DNA of 64,000 nt from Roseibium sp. MMSF_3544 (GCF_030732845.1 NZ_JASHKA010000023.1:1-64000), one strand, 5' to 3'; positions 9,165 through 18,249 are shown, numbered from the stretch's first letter. Made by a program: numbers and translations. Notes: generated by a model from the sequence alone, not told the origin.

Positions 9165-9569
9165 ATGACACTTTATTTGAAACTCGGTGGACGCGAAGCA
9201 GTCATGCGAGCGATGCCCCGCCTGCAAGCCAGGCTTGAGCAGGATCCTTGTTTCGACACCGCCGCGTTCCGCCAGGAATTTGAAAGCTCGGACGACCTGT
9301 CCGAATTCCTGATTTTTCTTGCAGGCGGTGCACCCTTTTATGACGGCAAGCCGATATGCGAACTCTTGTCACCGATTTGCACATGCGCGGATGTCTACGA
9401 CCGCTTCGTGGATCATCTGATCATCGTGTTCTTCGCCGGAAAGAGAAACGAGTGCGATGAAGCGGAACTGCGCGGTCTGATGGAGATGTTGCAGCCTCAG
9501 GTTCTCGATCCAAAGCCAGTCGCGCCGATCATGGTGTATTCCGTCGAACAGGATGTCCTGAGCGCCTGA
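9165..9569 (+). CDS. Truncated-haemoglobin-like protein lacking the proximal histidine
   Basis: 134 residues from the ATG at 9165, chosen because GAGGG lies 7 bases upstream; a longer frame from 9021 has no such support. The protein follows the group I truncated-globin plan: YLKLGGREAVMRA at the N-terminus, FLIFLAGGAPFYDGK in the middle, then ADVYDRFVDHLI. In the family the F8 proximal His comes about six residues after the YxG motif; here that stretch is ICELLSPICTC with no His. Heme binding in the usual way is therefore doubtful. It could be a regulatory relic or use Cys ligands (inference). A terminator follows. Confidence 0.62.
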   Translation: MTLYLKLGGREAVMRAMPRLQARLEQDPCFDTAAFRQEFESSDDLSEFLIFLAGGAPFYDGKPICELLSPICTCADVYDRFVDHLIIVFFAGKRNECDEAELRGLMEMLQPQVLDPKPVAPIMVYSVEQDVLSA

Positions 9570-9585
9570 CAAAGCCCGCCCTCAT

Positions 9586-9622
9586 ACAAAAAACGCCGGC
9601 GATCCCTCGCCGGTGTTTTTGT
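9586..9622. terminator. Bidirectional terminator between converging genes
   Basis: AAAAACGCCGGCGA and TCGCCGGTGTTTTTG pair over a short loop, with T/A runs on both sides. It can end both the globin-like gene and the ClpP-like gene. Confidence 0.85.
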
Positions 9623-9638
9623 TTGAAATCGAGGGATT

Positions 9639-10253
9639 TCAGCCCAGTTCCTCGACGCTGGTCACAATCTTGCCGACCAGCCCGTATTCGATCCCCTCTT
9701 CAGGGCTCATCCAATAATCACGGTCGGTGTCTTTCTCGATCCGGTCAATCGGCTGCCCCGTTGCATCTGCAAAGATCTTGTTGAGGCGATCCCGCATCTT
9801 GATGATCTCTTTGGCCTGAATCTCGATGTCGGTCGCCATACCACCGGCCCCACCTGACGGTTGATGCAGCAGGAAGCGGGTATTTGGGGTGCAGAAACGT
9901 TTGTCCTTGGGTACGGAAACGTAAATCAAAGCACCGGCACTCGCGACCCATCCCATGCCGAGAATACGAACTTCCGGAGCAATGAACTTGATCGTGTCAT
10001 GAATCATGTCACCGGATTCGACGTGGCCGCCAGGCGAAGACACGATAACCGTGATCGGATCGTTTGAGACCTGTGCCAGAGCCAGAAGACGGGCACAAAC
10101 GTCACGGGCCATGTCCTGCGTCACCGGTCCGGTGATGAGCACGGTACGCGCCTCAAACAGGTGCTTGTCGACCTGAATCGACGGCTGGCTCTTTGGTTTG
10201 TCGTCCTCGTCATCATCGAGACGTGCAGGCACAGTGGTCGAATAGTCTTTCAT
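9639..10253 (-). CDS. ClpP-like ATP-dependent Clp protease proteolytic subunit
   Basis: 204 residues with the ClpP/crotonase fold. The catalytic Ser is Ser105 in GWVASAGA, where classical ClpP has GQAASMGA. The His is His130 in FLLHQPSGG and the Asp lies in EKDTDRD (173-179). The [21 protein letters not shown] segment is the usual oxyanion/substrate strand. The altered Ser motif and an acidic N-terminal 30 residues mark it as a divergent ClpP-like paralogue rather than the housekeeping ClpP. It probably assembles with a Clp ATPase, but none is nearby. Confidence 0.9.
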   Translation of the reverse strand: MKDYSTTVPARLDDDEDDKPKSQPSIQVDKHLFEARTVLITGPVTQDMARDVCARLLALAQVSNDPITVIVSSPGGHVESGDMIHDTIKFIAPEVRILGMGWVASAGALIYVSVPKDKRFCTPNTRFLLHQPSGGAGGMATDIEIQAKEIIKMRDRLNKIFADATGQPIDRIEKDTDRDYWMSPEEGIEYGLVGKIVTSVEELG

Positions 10254-10438
10254 GCGCAGGATTTAGCTCCCTTGGCTGTTGGGCCGGCCGGACCGGCAAT
10301 TGTCTGGCGCGGACTGGTCTCGCCGCCGCGCAGGATTGGTTCATGTTTATGCGAAGTGTCGGCTCCTCGCAAACCTTGAAAACCTGAATAACGTGAAAAG
10401 AGTTATCAGAAAGGCAATGGTGGACGACACGCCCTGTT

Positions 10439-11296
10439 TCAATCTCCGCTCTTCGGGTTTTCGTTCAAAGCTCCCTCTCTTCGACCGACGACAAGGTGCC
10501 AGACAAGCATTGCTGCAAAGGGCAGCGAAGGCCAGAAGAACCAGAGCGTCGACAGGCCGGACGTCAGAAGGTTCAACACGAAGAAAACGCCGATCATGAA
10601 GACGCAGAACCTTACCCGGCGCGGCTGCCCGCGTAACCAGCGGCGCGCCTGTTCAAATCCATTCGCGACCGCGCGCGTGTCTTTGTCCCAGTCGGGGTGG
10701 GGTTCACTAGCGTTCGGCGCCGCAGAAGGGTCTTCTCCAGTCTGGTCAGACGGCATCTCCTGCGGAGCGTTTCGACCGCCAAGTCTTACGGCATAAGTCT
10801 CCACGGGCTCGCTTACGTTCTTGACCTGCTGCGGACCGAGTGGGTCGAAGCCAAGCGCGACCTTGGCCTTGACCTGGTCATACACCGATTGCGACAGCAT
10901 GATCCCGCCGCGCGGCGCAAGCTCTTGCAAGCGCGCGGCAACGTTCACGCCGTCGCCGTATATGTCGTCCCCCTCAACCATGATGTCGCCGAGGTTGATT
11001 CCGACACGAAAGTCCATCCGGTTGATTTCAGGGAGGTCCGAATTTCGAAGCGACAGTTCGTTTTGAATGTCGACCGCGCACTGCACCGCCTCAATCACGG
11101 AGGCGAATTCAATGATAACCGCATCGCCCCACGTATTCACAATGCGCCCATTGTGGCTTTCTGTCAGCGACGACATGACGGACCGATAGGCTTTTAAGCG
11201 GTCGAGCGTCCCGTGTTCGTCCCGCTCCATCAGCTTGGAATATTGTGCAACATCTGCGCACATAATGGCCGACAGACGCCGCTTCACCCGTTGCAT
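10439..11296 (-). CDS. Class III nucleotide cyclase with C-terminal membrane hairpin
   Basis: 285 residues. The catalytic domain is N-terminal: RRLSAIMCADVAQYSKLM carries the metal Asp, NTWGDAVIIEF the second one, and GDDIYGDGVNVAARLQELA the Asn/Arg region. After residue 190 comes a linker, then two hydrophobic helices (FCVFMIGVFFVLNLL and LPFAAMLVWHLVVG) close to the C-terminus, so the enzyme is probably held to the inner membrane by its tail. This resembles the rhizobial CyaA-like group. Expected product cAMP; the signal sensed is unknown. Confidence 0.9.
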   Translation of the reverse strand: MQRVKRRLSAIMCADVAQYSKLMERDEHGTLDRLKAYRSVMSSLTESHNGRIVNTWGDAVIIEFASVIEAVQCAVDIQNELSLRNSDLPEINRMDFRVGINLGDIMVEGDDIYGDGVNVAARLQELAPRGGIMLSQSVYDQVKAKVALGFDPLGPQQVKNVSEPVETYAVRLGGRNAPQEMPSDQTGEDPSAAPNASEPHPDWDKDTRAVANGFEQARRWLRGQPRRVRFCVFMIGVFFVLNLLTSGLSTLWFFWPSLPFAAMLVWHLVVGRREGALNENPKSGD

Positions 11297-11386
11297 GACC
11301 TTACCCCTGAATGCTTACGGTTAGGAATGGGAACCCGCGCGCCAAATTGCAAGGTCAAATCCACGGCTCCTAAGACTTTCAGCCGG

Positions 11387-11791
11387 TCAGGCTATCCCTG
11401 ATTTCGCTCTGAGAACCTCCAGGGCGTCTTCCGCCCGTTCAGCCGGCACGAAGACGTGGTCGTGAAAATAGGCCGCGACCACATTGGCCGGTATCCCTTC
11501 TTCAGCAAGCGCTGCAGCAATTGCAGCGGTGAGACCGACTGCTTCCAGGGAAGAGTGTACCGTCAGCGTGATTCTGCGAAACCACTCGGCGTCAGCAAGG
11601 CCCAGTTCCCGGGCGCGCTCGACCGGCAAGATCGCCGTTATGCCCTCCGTTTCAGCGAACAGGCCGACGGGCTCATACTCGGCAAGTTGCTCAAGTGTCC
11701 TGTTTGCGAAGGTGCAAAAGACATAGGGCTCCGGATCGAGCATGGGCCGCATATGCGAGATCAGGACATTCAGGTCGGTTTCGCCGGACAT
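11387..11791 (-). CDS. ACT domain-containing protein
   Basis: 134 residues from the ATG at 11791, chosen because AAGAGGTG precedes it at good spacing. The C-terminal half is an ACT-like fold (ITLTVHSSLEAVGLTAAIAAALAEEGIPANVVAAYFHDHVFVP), a ligand-binding module often sensing amino acids. The N-terminal part (EPYVFCTF, then a GLFAETEG segment) matches the small family of stand-alone ACT proteins. It is last in the minus-strand run after the ureohydrolase, which would fit an amino-acid context (inference). Confidence 0.8.
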   Translation of the reverse strand: MSGETDLNVLISHMRPMLDPEPYVFCTFANRTLEQLAEYEPVGLFAETEGITAILPVERARELGLADAEWFRRITLTVHSSLEAVGLTAAIAAALAEEGIPANVVAAYFHDHVFVPAERAEDALEVLRAKSGIA

Positions 11792-11882
11792 GGCGGGACA
11801 CCTCTTAAGCGATTCCAAATCCGTCTGTCCGAATTTGGCGGAACATTTGAACTATGGCGCACATTGCGCTGCTCTGAATCGG

Positions 11883-12854
11883 TCAGGCAGCGCGCGCCCT
11901 TGCGGCCATTGCCATGTTGCACAGCAGCTCGAATATGATGGAAACACCGAGAAACGCGGTCGCGCCGCTCGCGTCGAAGGGCGGCGATACTTCCACCAGG
12001 TCGGCGCCGACGATATCCACGCCCTCCAGCAGCCGCGCCACCTGCAGCGACTGAAACGAATTCGGACCGCCCACTTCAGGCGTACCCGTGCCCGGAGCGA
12101 ACGCGGGATCGACAAAATCAATGTCGTAGGAAACATAGGTTGGACCTGTTCCGGCGATCTCCCGCGCCTCGACCATCACATCTTCCGGTCCGCGTGCATG
12201 AAATTCTTCGATGGGAATGACCTTGATCCCGACACTTTCGGCAAAATCCCTGTCTTCGCTGTCATAGGCCGTGCCTCGAATGCCGATCTGCACGACCCGC
12301 TTCGGGTCCAGCAAACCTTCTTCGACGGCGCGGCGAAACGGTGTGCCGTGAGTGTACTGCATCCCACCGAAATAACTCTTGAAGAGGTCCGTGTGGCTGT
12401 CGAAGTGGATCATGCCAAGCGGCTTGGTCCTGGCCAGCGATCTCAATATCGGCAGGGAACACAAATGATCGCCGCCTGCCGAGAGTGGAACAATGCCAGC
12501 GGCAACGACCTTGTCGTAGAAGGTGGTCATGCGCACGAGACTGTCGTCAACGCTCGCGGGATTGGGGCCAACATCACCAAGGTCCGCGCAATTGACCAGT
12601 TCAAACGGCCTGACACCGGTCGCACCGTTCTGGGCCCGGATCATCGTGGACATGTCCCTGAGTTGCCGCGGGCCATGCCGCGGGCCCGGCCGGTTCGTCG
12701 TTCCGCCATCCCAGGGCATGCCGATCAAACCGATGGTAACCTCCGAAATCCTTGGATCCTCCAGATCCACATGCGGCAGTCGCATGAATGTCGGAACACC
12801 TGCAAAACGCGGCAAGTCGAACCCGGACACGGGATGGAAAAATGGATCGGTCAT
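11883..12854 (-). CDS. Agmatinase/guanidinobutyrase-type ureohydrolase
   Basis: 323 residues, arginase superfamily. The manganese-binding motifs are all visible: GGDHL near 148, HFDSHTDL near 174 and SYDIDFVDPAFAPGTGTPE near 250-268. The family removes urea from guanidino compounds. The absence of arginase-specific loops and the overall pattern favour agmatine or 4-guanidinobutyrate, but the substrate cannot be fixed from sequence. It is on the same strand as the SDR (upstream) and ACT (downstream) genes. Confidence 0.9.
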   Translation of the reverse strand: MTDPFFHPVSGFDLPRFAGVPTFMRLPHVDLEDPRISEVTIGLIGMPWDGGTTNRPGPRHGPRQLRDMSTMIRAQNGATGVRPFELVNCADLGDVGPNPASVDDSLVRMTTFYDKVVAAGIVPLSAGGDHLCSLPILRSLARTKPLGMIHFDSHTDLFKSYFGGMQYTHGTPFRRAVEEGLLDPKRVVQIGIRGTAYDSEDRDFAESVGIKVIPIEEFHARGPEDVMVEAREIAGTGPTYVSYDIDFVDPAFAPGTGTPEVGGPNSFQSLQVARLLEGVDIVGADLVEVSPPFDASGATAFLGVSIIFELLCNMAMAARARAA

Positions 12855-12943
12855 GTGTGCTACCTGAAACGTGCCAAATTGGAGGAAACCAGCTCAGAAC
12901 GTTATTTCTGGCAGAAACGATGGCAGGTTCAACAAAAACCCGC

Positions 12944-13636
12944 TTACCAGGAAATCGTCTTGCCCATGTGGTCGAAAAAGCCGCCGGTCTGCGATGGAGA
13001 CAGAGAGTCTACCACAGACAGCAGACGGCCTGCCGCGATTTCGGGCTCCTGGACGTCCAGACCGCTTTTGGAAAAACCGTCCGTCAGCTGGGTCCGGACG
13101 GTACCGGGATGCAAAGCAACGCAGATCGCCTCCGGAGCCTTTCGCGCAAGTTCCACGGAAGCCGTTCGCACGATCTGGTTCAGCGCGGCCTTGGAGGCAC
13201 GATAGGCGTACCATCCACCGAGCTTGTTGTCGCCGATCGACCCCACGCGGGCAGATAGCACGGCAAAGACGCTGCGGCCTTGTCTCGGCAACAATGGCAA
13301 AAAGTGTTTCAGCAACAGCGCAGGTCCAATTGCGTTGATCGCGTAAGACCTTGCCAGCAGATCGGGATCAATTTCGCGCAAGCTCTTTTCCGGGCGCATG
13401 CCATCCGGCGTAAGCGAACCGGTCGCCACGAAAACCAATCGAATGTCACCTTCAAGTGACCCGGCCCAGTGCGCACAAGCAGCGATCGTCTTTTCGTCCA
13501 GCAAATCCAGAGGCGGCGCGGAGTTTCGGTTCAGCCCGATGACCTCATCGTAACTGGCCGATGTTTCCAGGGCCTCAATTGTAGCTCCGCCAATTCCTCC
13601 CGTGGAACCGGCAACCAACGCGATTTTTCGGGTCAT
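12944..13636 (-). CDS. Short-chain dehydrogenase/reductase
   Basis: 230 residues, classical SDR. The nucleotide-binding loop is AGSTGGIGGAT (residues 9-19), the central Asn-Ala segment is SYAINAIGPALLLKHF, and the catalytic pair is YAYRASK (Tyr and Lys in YxxxK). The substrate is unknown. It lies between the cupin and ureohydrolase genes, all on the minus strand. Confidence 0.88.
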   Translation of the reverse strand: MTRKIALVAGSTGGIGGATIEALETSASYDEVIGLNRNSAPPLDLLDEKTIAACAHWAGSLEGDIRLVFVATGSLTPDGMRPEKSLREIDPDLLARSYAINAIGPALLLKHFLPLLPRQGRSVFAVLSARVGSIGDNKLGGWYAYRASKAALNQIVRTASVELARKAPEAICVALHPGTVRTQLTDGFSKSGLDVQEPEIAAGRLLSVVDSLSPSQTGGFFDHMGKTISW

Positions 13637-13688
13637 GCAACGTCCTGATCAACTCTTCGGGCATGTACGCAACCCGGACAGCAGGAGA

Positions 13689-14078
13689 TCAGGCATCAAT
13701 GGTTTCCTGCCAAATGCCGTCCACATATTCAGCTTCGTCATCTCCGGGCCATGGCGGCATGGATATGCAGATGAACTTGAGGAATTGGTTTTCGTCGCTC
13801 CGATACTGAAAAGCAGTGCCAACGGGGATGTCGATCGACACGCCAGGTTCCAAATCGACAACACTTTGCGAACTGCCGTCCGACCGCCAGATTTGCCCCT
13901 TGCCTTCCAGCACGAACCAGAATTCGCTTACGGTCTTGTGCCGCGTCGCCCGATTGATCTGACCGGCTGGAACTGATGCGTGGATCATGTTGCCAGTCGC
14001 ACCGTCCATGAGAAAACTGATATCTGCTCCCGCCGGGGATTTTGCATCCGCAGTGTCCGGCACTCTTGATTGTTTCAC
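13689..14078 (-). CDS. Cupin domain-containing protein
   Basis: 129 residues forming a single small beta-barrel cupin. The first motif is seen as RATRHKTVSEFWFVLEGKGQIW and the second as LEPGVSIDIPVGTAFQYR. The metal-binding histidines are reduced to one or two in motif 1, and motif 2 lacks the usual His, so metal binding may be partial. The ATG overlaps the stop of the upstream SET gene by four bases (ATGA), so the two are coupled. Confidence 0.85.
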   Translation of the reverse strand: MKQSRVPDTADAKSPAGADISFLMDGATGNMIHASVPAGQINRATRHKTVSEFWFVLEGKGQIWRSDGSSQSVVDLEPGVSIDIPVGTAFQYRSDENQFLKFICISMPPWPGDDEAEYVDGIWQETIDA

Positions 14079-14587
14079 GACCCGCTCGCTTCCTCGTCGA
14101 TCCTGGATTGAAGGTATTCAGAGAACCAGCCTCGATACCGTTTTTGCAGGTTTTCGATTTTCCAGTCCATTCCCGAGACCAGACCCCGGCAGTTTTTCGA
14201 TCCGCAGGAACACGTCATGCTCCAGTCGTCATTGTCCCCGGTCGCATAATCGAAAGTCAGTTCTTCACCGGGCTCGATGCTGCGCATTGCATGAAAGCAG
14301 ATTTGGCCTTTGATGCCGACATTGGGTTCACAGGAATGATTGAGGAACATCATGGAAGCGGCGCGCTCTTCGGGCGCTCGCGGCCCAAGAAACAGGTCAT
14401 CGGCAATCTGGATCTCGGCCGGACCGAGACTTTGCGCCAGATGGTCGCGGGTTGCGCGGTCGAAGATGTGCCCGCCTTTCACAACAAGCAGCTCACCTTC
14501 AAAAATCTGAGTTTTGGCAAAAAGGCCCGTCCCCTCAATCCTGCTGGACTTCTTTTCGACCTTCGCTGAGAACCAGCTCGCGCTCAT
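14075..14587 (-). CDS. SET domain protein-lysine methyltransferase
   Basis: About 170 residues from the ATG at 14587 (MSASWFSAKVEKKSSRI); a longer frame starts at 14629. The SET motifs are complete: RIEGTGLFA, the cofactor/knot segment MMFLNHSCEPNVG and GEELTFDYA with the catalytic Tyr. A post-SET cysteine cluster (CSCGSKNCRG) probably binds zinc. Bacterial SET proteins methylate lysines of host or own proteins; the substrate is unknown here. It is translationally coupled to the cupin and lies just downstream of ivd. Confidence 0.9.
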   Translation of the reverse strand: MSASWFSAKVEKKSSRIEGTGLFAKTQIFEGELLVVKGGHIFDRATRDHLAQSLGPAEIQIADDLFLGPRAPEERAASMMFLNHSCEPNVGIKGQICFHAMRSIEPGEELTFDYATGDNDDWSMTCSCGSKNCRGLVSGMDWKIENLQKRYRGWFSEYLQSRIDEEASGS

Positions 14588-14629
14588 TCTCCCCCTCCTC
14601 CTGGGCAAAGGCGCGACCCTGCCTGACAA

Positions 14630-15802
14630 TTACGACGTCTTGTTGAAGATTTCACGCCCGATCAGCATGCGCCGGATTTCGGACGTTCCTGCCCCGATCT
14701 CATAGAGTTTGGCATCGCGCAGCAAGCGTCCTGTCGGATATTCGTTGATATACCCGTTGCCTCCCAGAAGCTGGATGGCATCAAGCGCGATTTTGGTCGC
14801 ATTTTCCGCGGCAAACAAAATGGCCCCGGCAGCATCTTCGCGTGTGGTCTCGCCGCGGTCGCATGCTCTTGCGACCGCATAAACGTAGGACTTCGTCGCA
14901 TTCATGGTGACATACATGTCGGCGACCTTGCCCTGCACCAACTGGAACGTGCCGATCGGCTGGCCGAACTGCTGACGTTCATGCACATAAGGCATGACCA
15001 CATCCATGGCCGCCTGCATAATGCCGACCGAGCCGGCGGCAAGTACAGCTCGTTCGTAATCGAGACCGGACATCAGGACATTGACGCCCTTACCGACTTC
15101 GCCAAGAACGTTTTCCTCCGGCACCTCGCAGTCCTGGAACACAAGCTCGCCCGTGTCGGAGCCACGCATGCCCAGTTTGTCCAGTTTCTGGGCAACGGAA
15201 AACCCTGGAAAGTCCCGCTCGACAAGGAACGCTGTTATCCCTTTCGGTCCCGCGTCAGGATCCGTTTTTGCATAGATGATCAAGGTGTCCGCAGTCGGTC
15301 CGTTGGTGATCCACATCTTCGAACCGTTAAGGACATAGCGATCCCCTTTCTTGTCAGCGCGCAGCTTCATGGAAACCACATCAGACCCGGCTCCCGGCTC
15401 GGACATGGCCAGCGCACCGAGATGCTCTCCGGTAATCAGTTTTTCAAGATATCTCTTTTTCTGATCGTCGGTGCCCCAACGGCGCATTTGATTGACGCAC
15501 AGGTTGGAGTGCGCGCCGTAGCTCAATCCGACGGAGGCTGATGCCCGGCTGACTTCTTCCATCGCGATGCAGTGCTCCAGATAGCCAAGTCCGGAACCAC
15601 CCCACTCTTCCTCAACCGTGATGCCATGCAGACCGAGTTCACCCATCTCGGGCCAGATTTCCCGCGGGAACCAGTCCTCCCTGTCAATCTTTTCGGCAAG
15701 GGGCGCTATACGGTCCTGACTGTAGGAACGTACGGTGTCCCGAAGCATGTCCGCCGTTTCACCGAGATCGAAGTTAAAGTTCGGAAAGTCGTTTCTGATC
15801 AT
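14630..15802 (-). CDS. ivd: Isovaleryl-CoA dehydrogenase
   Basis: 390 residues from the ATG at 15802, chosen because GGGAGGT sits 7 bases upstream. FAD-dependent acyl-CoA dehydrogenase of leucine catabolism that makes 3-methylcrotonyl-CoA. Motifs are [29 protein letters not shown] and [12 protein letters not shown]. The Glu in [13 protein letters not shown] is at the place of the catalytic base specific to isovaleryl-CoA dehydrogenases, supporting the narrow assignment. It lies three genes downstream of a LiuR-like regulator, as expected for branched-chain amino acid breakdown. Confidence 0.93.
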   Translation of the reverse strand: MIRNDFPNFNFDLGETADMLRDTVRSYSQDRIAPLAEKIDREDWFPREIWPEMGELGLHGITVEEEWGGSGLGYLEHCIAMEEVSRASASVGLSYGAHSNLCVNQMRRWGTDDQKKRYLEKLITGEHLGALAMSEPGAGSDVVSMKLRADKKGDRYVLNGSKMWITNGPTADTLIIYAKTDPDAGPKGITAFLVERDFPGFSVAQKLDKLGMRGSDTGELVFQDCEVPEENVLGEVGKGVNVLMSGLDYERAVLAAGSVGIMQAAMDVVMPYVHERQQFGQPIGTFQLVQGKVADMYVTMNATKSYVYAVARACDRGETTREDAAGAILFAAENATKIALDAIQLLGGNGYINEYPTGRLLRDAKLYEIGAGTSEIRRMLIGREIFNKTS

Positions 15803-15806
15803 TGAT

Positions 15807-16274
15807 TTACCTCCCGGCGGCCCCATCCTTGGGCCGCACGTAGCGTATGGAATCGCTTAGCTCGCCGATGCGGTCGTAGAGCACCTGCGCGCGCTTGTTC
15901 TTTTGATCTGTGTGCCAGTACACCTTGCCGCTCGCATTCGATTCCGCGTCGGCGGCTGCGTAGACGGCTTCAATCAGTTTGCCACCAACACCACCGCCGC
16001 GAATGTCCGGGCTGACATACAAGTCTTCCAAATAGCAGACCCGATCCGAAGTCCACGTGCTGTCGTGGAAAAGGTAATGGACCAGGCCGACAACGTTCCC
16101 GTCGATTTCGGCGACAAAAGCACGGTGGGACGCCGGCGAAAGCAGCCTTTCAAACAGATCCTCCGTTACTCCGGCCGCCAGTTCCTGCTCGTAGAACACG
16201 AGGTATTCGCCCCAGAGCTTTTCCCACTCGGGTCTGTCGTCCCGTTCCAGCGGGCGCACCAGAATTTCAACCAT
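15807..16274 (-). CDS. GNAT family N-acetyltransferase
   Basis: 155 residues. The acetyl-CoA binding strand-loop reads [25 protein letters not shown], the normal RxxGxG pattern of GNAT enzymes, followed by [21 protein letters not shown]. Similar to small GNAT enzymes acting on amines or amino acids; the acceptor is unknown. It sits between the thioesterase and ivd with gaps of only a few bases, so it belongs to the liu-type operon. Confidence 0.88.
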   Translation of the reverse strand: MVEILVRPLERDDRPEWEKLWGEYLVFYEQELAAGVTEDLFERLLSPASHRAFVAEIDGNVVGLVHYLFHDSTWTSDRVCYLEDLYVSPDIRGGGVGGKLIEAVYAAADAESNASGKVYWHTDQKNKRAQVLYDRIGELSDSIRYVRPKDGAAGR

Positions 16275-16277
16275 TCT

Positions 16278-16724
16278 TCAGTCCTTCACCCCGGCAACGC
16301 TCATCAGCGTAAAAAGCCCGGTCGCCACATGAACCTGCAAACCATCGTCGAGCCCGTAAACGTCCGCCTTTGCGATCGTCAGCGTTTTGCCGGGCTTGAT
16401 TACCCTTCCGCGCGCAAGAAGCACGGATTGTTTCGCGGGATTGAGCAGATTGACTTTGTACTCGCTGGTAAGCACCCCAAAGTCGGCGGCAAACAGCGTC
16501 AACGCCGCATATCCAGCGGAACTGTCGGCAATCGAGGATGTCGCCCCGGCGTGAAAGAAACCATGCTGCTGGGTGAGCTCCGGCCGCATCCTGAGCTCGA
16601 TATCGACCCCACCAGGGGACAGATGCACCAGCTCGGCTCCCAGATATTCCATGAATTTTTGGGCCGCGAAACTCTTTCGAACACGGCTTTCCCAATCGGG
16701 ATCCCTCGGGGCAAGATCCATCAA
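16278..16724 (-). CDS. PaaI-type hotdog-fold thioesterase
   Basis: 148 residues. The hotdog motif HGFFHAGATSSIADSSAGYAAL carries the HGxxxxGA signature of PaaI-like acyl-CoA thioesterases, followed by SEYKVNLLNPAKQ. It probably hydrolyses acyl-CoA thioesters formed around branched-chain acid degradation (inference from the operon). Its start overlaps the stop of the MerR regulator gene by ATGA. Confidence 0.88.
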   Translation of the reverse strand: MMDLAPRDPDWESRVRKSFAAQKFMEYLGAELVHLSPGGVDIELRMRPELTQQHGFFHAGATSSIADSSAGYAALTLFAADFGVLTSEYKVNLLNPAKQSVLLARGRVIKPGKTLTIAKADVYGLDDGLQVHVATGLFTLMSVAGVKD

Positions 16725-17122
16725 TCGTTCTCCATTCGAACCTTGGCGCCTAATTCGGCCATACGCGCCTTGGCACCTTCTTCGACTTCATCGAGTTCGA
16801 GCAGGGTCAGCTCGATGTCACGCTGTTTTTCAAGCAGCTCGTCGCGCCGGAAGGAAATCCTTTCAAGCAGCAACCCAAGCTGCCCGGCTTCACCTGGCGC
16901 ACTGCCATACATCTCGATCATTTCCTTGATCTCATTCAGGGAAAAGCCGAGCCGCTTGCCACGCAAAATCAGCTTGATGCGGGTCCTGTCACCGGGTGTG
17001 TAAAGCCGTTGCCTGCCACGCCGGTTCGGAGACACAAGTCCCTGAGCCTCGTAAAAGCGAAGCGTACGTGTGGTGATGTCAAATTCCTGCGTAAGCTGGG
17101 TGATCGTGAAATAGCGCTGCAT
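16721..17122 (-). CDS. liuR: MerR-family regulator, LiuR-like
   Basis: 133 residues. An N-terminal MerR winged helix is visible (FTITQLTQEFDITTRTLRFYEAQGLVSP, then RLYTPGDRTRIKLILRGKRLGFSLNEI), ending in a coiled dimer helix. This matches the LiuR group, which controls leucine/isovalerate degradation genes in proteobacteria. It is the first gene of a tight unit with thioesterase, GNAT and ivd. A palindromic LiuR-type site lies 34 bp upstream, consistent with autoregulation. Confidence 0.85.
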   Translation of the reverse strand: MQRYFTITQLTQEFDITTRTLRFYEAQGLVSPNRRGRQRLYTPGDRTRIKLILRGKRLGFSLNEIKEMIEMYGSAPGEAGQLGLLLERISFRRDELLEKQRDIELTLLELDEVEEGAKARMAELGAKVRMEND

Positions 17123-17155
17123 GCCCGCTCCTTGTTGAGCGCACAGTTTCGCCTT

Positions 17156-17171
17156 TTTACGTTAAAGTCAA
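17156..17171. promoter_or_regulatory. LiuR-type operator
   Basis: TTTACGTTAAAGTCAA, read on the minus strand as TTGACTTTAACGTAAA, resembles the known LiuR palindrome and is placed 34-49 bp upstream of the regulator gene. Confidence 0.6.
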
Positions 17172-17210
17172 TACATCTGTTTTTTTATAATAAATACAGA
17201 TAATTAAATA

Positions 17211-17921
17211 TCATGACTTCAGATCATTCACGCTGATCTCGCCGTTCAGAACATTCAGGTCCACATTGCCTGTAATGCCCTCGATCATGCCCCTGTCCTG
17301 ATACTGCCAGAGGAACCAGTCCTTTGTGTAGGACGGCGAATGCCAGATGGACCGGGTCCAGAGCCGCCGGTTCAACCCCTGATCTTTCAGATAGGAGCGA
17401 TAGAACTCTTCCGGTGCGTAGAAGATGACCTTTTTGGCGACCGACTGCTCCACGAGCTTCACGAATTCAGAGATTTCCCTTTGAACGTCCGCGACCGGCG
17501 GCCGCTTCGTGCAGCCATCGGTGAATTCAAGATCCAGCACGGGTGCCAGCATTCCCTGGTCGTTCGGCAGAACGCTCAGGAAGTTGGCCGCCTGTTCACG
17601 ACCTGGCTTGCACAGACTGAAATAATGATAAGCGCCGCGTGCGACACCGGCTGCGCCCGCCCCTGCCCAGTTCCGAGCAAATGCACCATCCCGGAAGTCA
17701 CCGCCCTCGCTGGCTTTCATATAGGCGAAGGCAACGTCGTCGCCGGCAACCTTGTCCCAATCGATCTCACCGAGATGATGCGAGACATCTATGCCTCGAA
17801 TGGGAAATTCGTCTCTGTCCGGTTCCCAGTTCATGAAGAAATATGCCGCCCCTGCGATCGAGATAACCCCCCCGACCACAACGTAGAACAATGTTCGAAA
17901 GATTGCCTGCAAGAAGTTCAT
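17211..17921 (-). CDS. Membrane-anchored GH25 muramidase
   Basis: 236 residues. A single hydrophobic span (about 8-30) anchors a glycoside hydrolase 25 domain. The family marks are IRGIDVSHHLGEIDWDKV at the barrel start, FAYMKASEGG, GAYHYFSLC and the acidic pair in APVLDLEFTDGC, whose Asp/Glu are the catalytic acids. GH25 enzymes cleave the glycan strands of peptidoglycan. The uncleaved-looking anchor suggests the enzyme stays on the periplasmic face of the inner membrane. Confidence 0.92.
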   Translation of the reverse strand: MNFLQAIFRTLFYVVVGGVISIAGAAYFFMNWEPDRDEFPIRGIDVSHHLGEIDWDKVAGDDVAFAYMKASEGGDFRDGAFARNWAGAGAAGVARGAYHYFSLCKPGREQAANFLSVLPNDQGMLAPVLDLEFTDGCTKRPPVADVQREISEFVKLVEQSVAKKVIFYAPEEFYRSYLKDQGLNRRLWTRSIWHSPSYTKDWFLWQYQDRGMIEGITGNVDLNVLNGEISVNDLKS

Positions 17922-17939
17922 TTTGCCACCCGCACGCTA

Positions 17940-18202
17940 GGGTACGGACTCATAAATGAAGCCGATTTGGCGGCAGAATGGCGAAATCTCGCGAGGAAGC
18001 GTGTGAAGAGCGGGCTTGTTGCCCGGTCAAGCACGGTGACGCTGCGAGGTGAAGCCATTTTGCCGTCCTTCGGATTTGGCCGTTTTGACCATCTGCCACG
18101 TCACGAAAGGCTTGAAAATGAACCACAATTCCTGCGCTTTCGTTCCTTTCATATGGTCAAAACGACCCAAACCAGATCGATTTCATTTATGAGTCCGTAC
18201 CC
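17940..18202. mobile_element. MITE-like element, 263 bp, with 21-bp perfect terminal inverted repeats
   Basis: The sequence GGGTACGGACTCATAAATG (19 of the 21 bases) at 17940 is repeated in exact inverse at the other end (18182-18202). The similarity carries on for about ten more bases with three mismatches. A second internal inverted pair is seen (CCGTTTTGACCAT against ATGGTCAAAACG). No reading frame for a transposase fits inside. The ends and size suit a non-autonomous derivative of a DNA transposon. No clear target-site duplication is visible. It sits between the GH25 and VOC genes. Confidence 0.72.
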
Positions 18203-18249
18203 TTGGCTCAGACCCCAAGTGGCAAAACTTGCCCGAAAAATCTTAAGAT

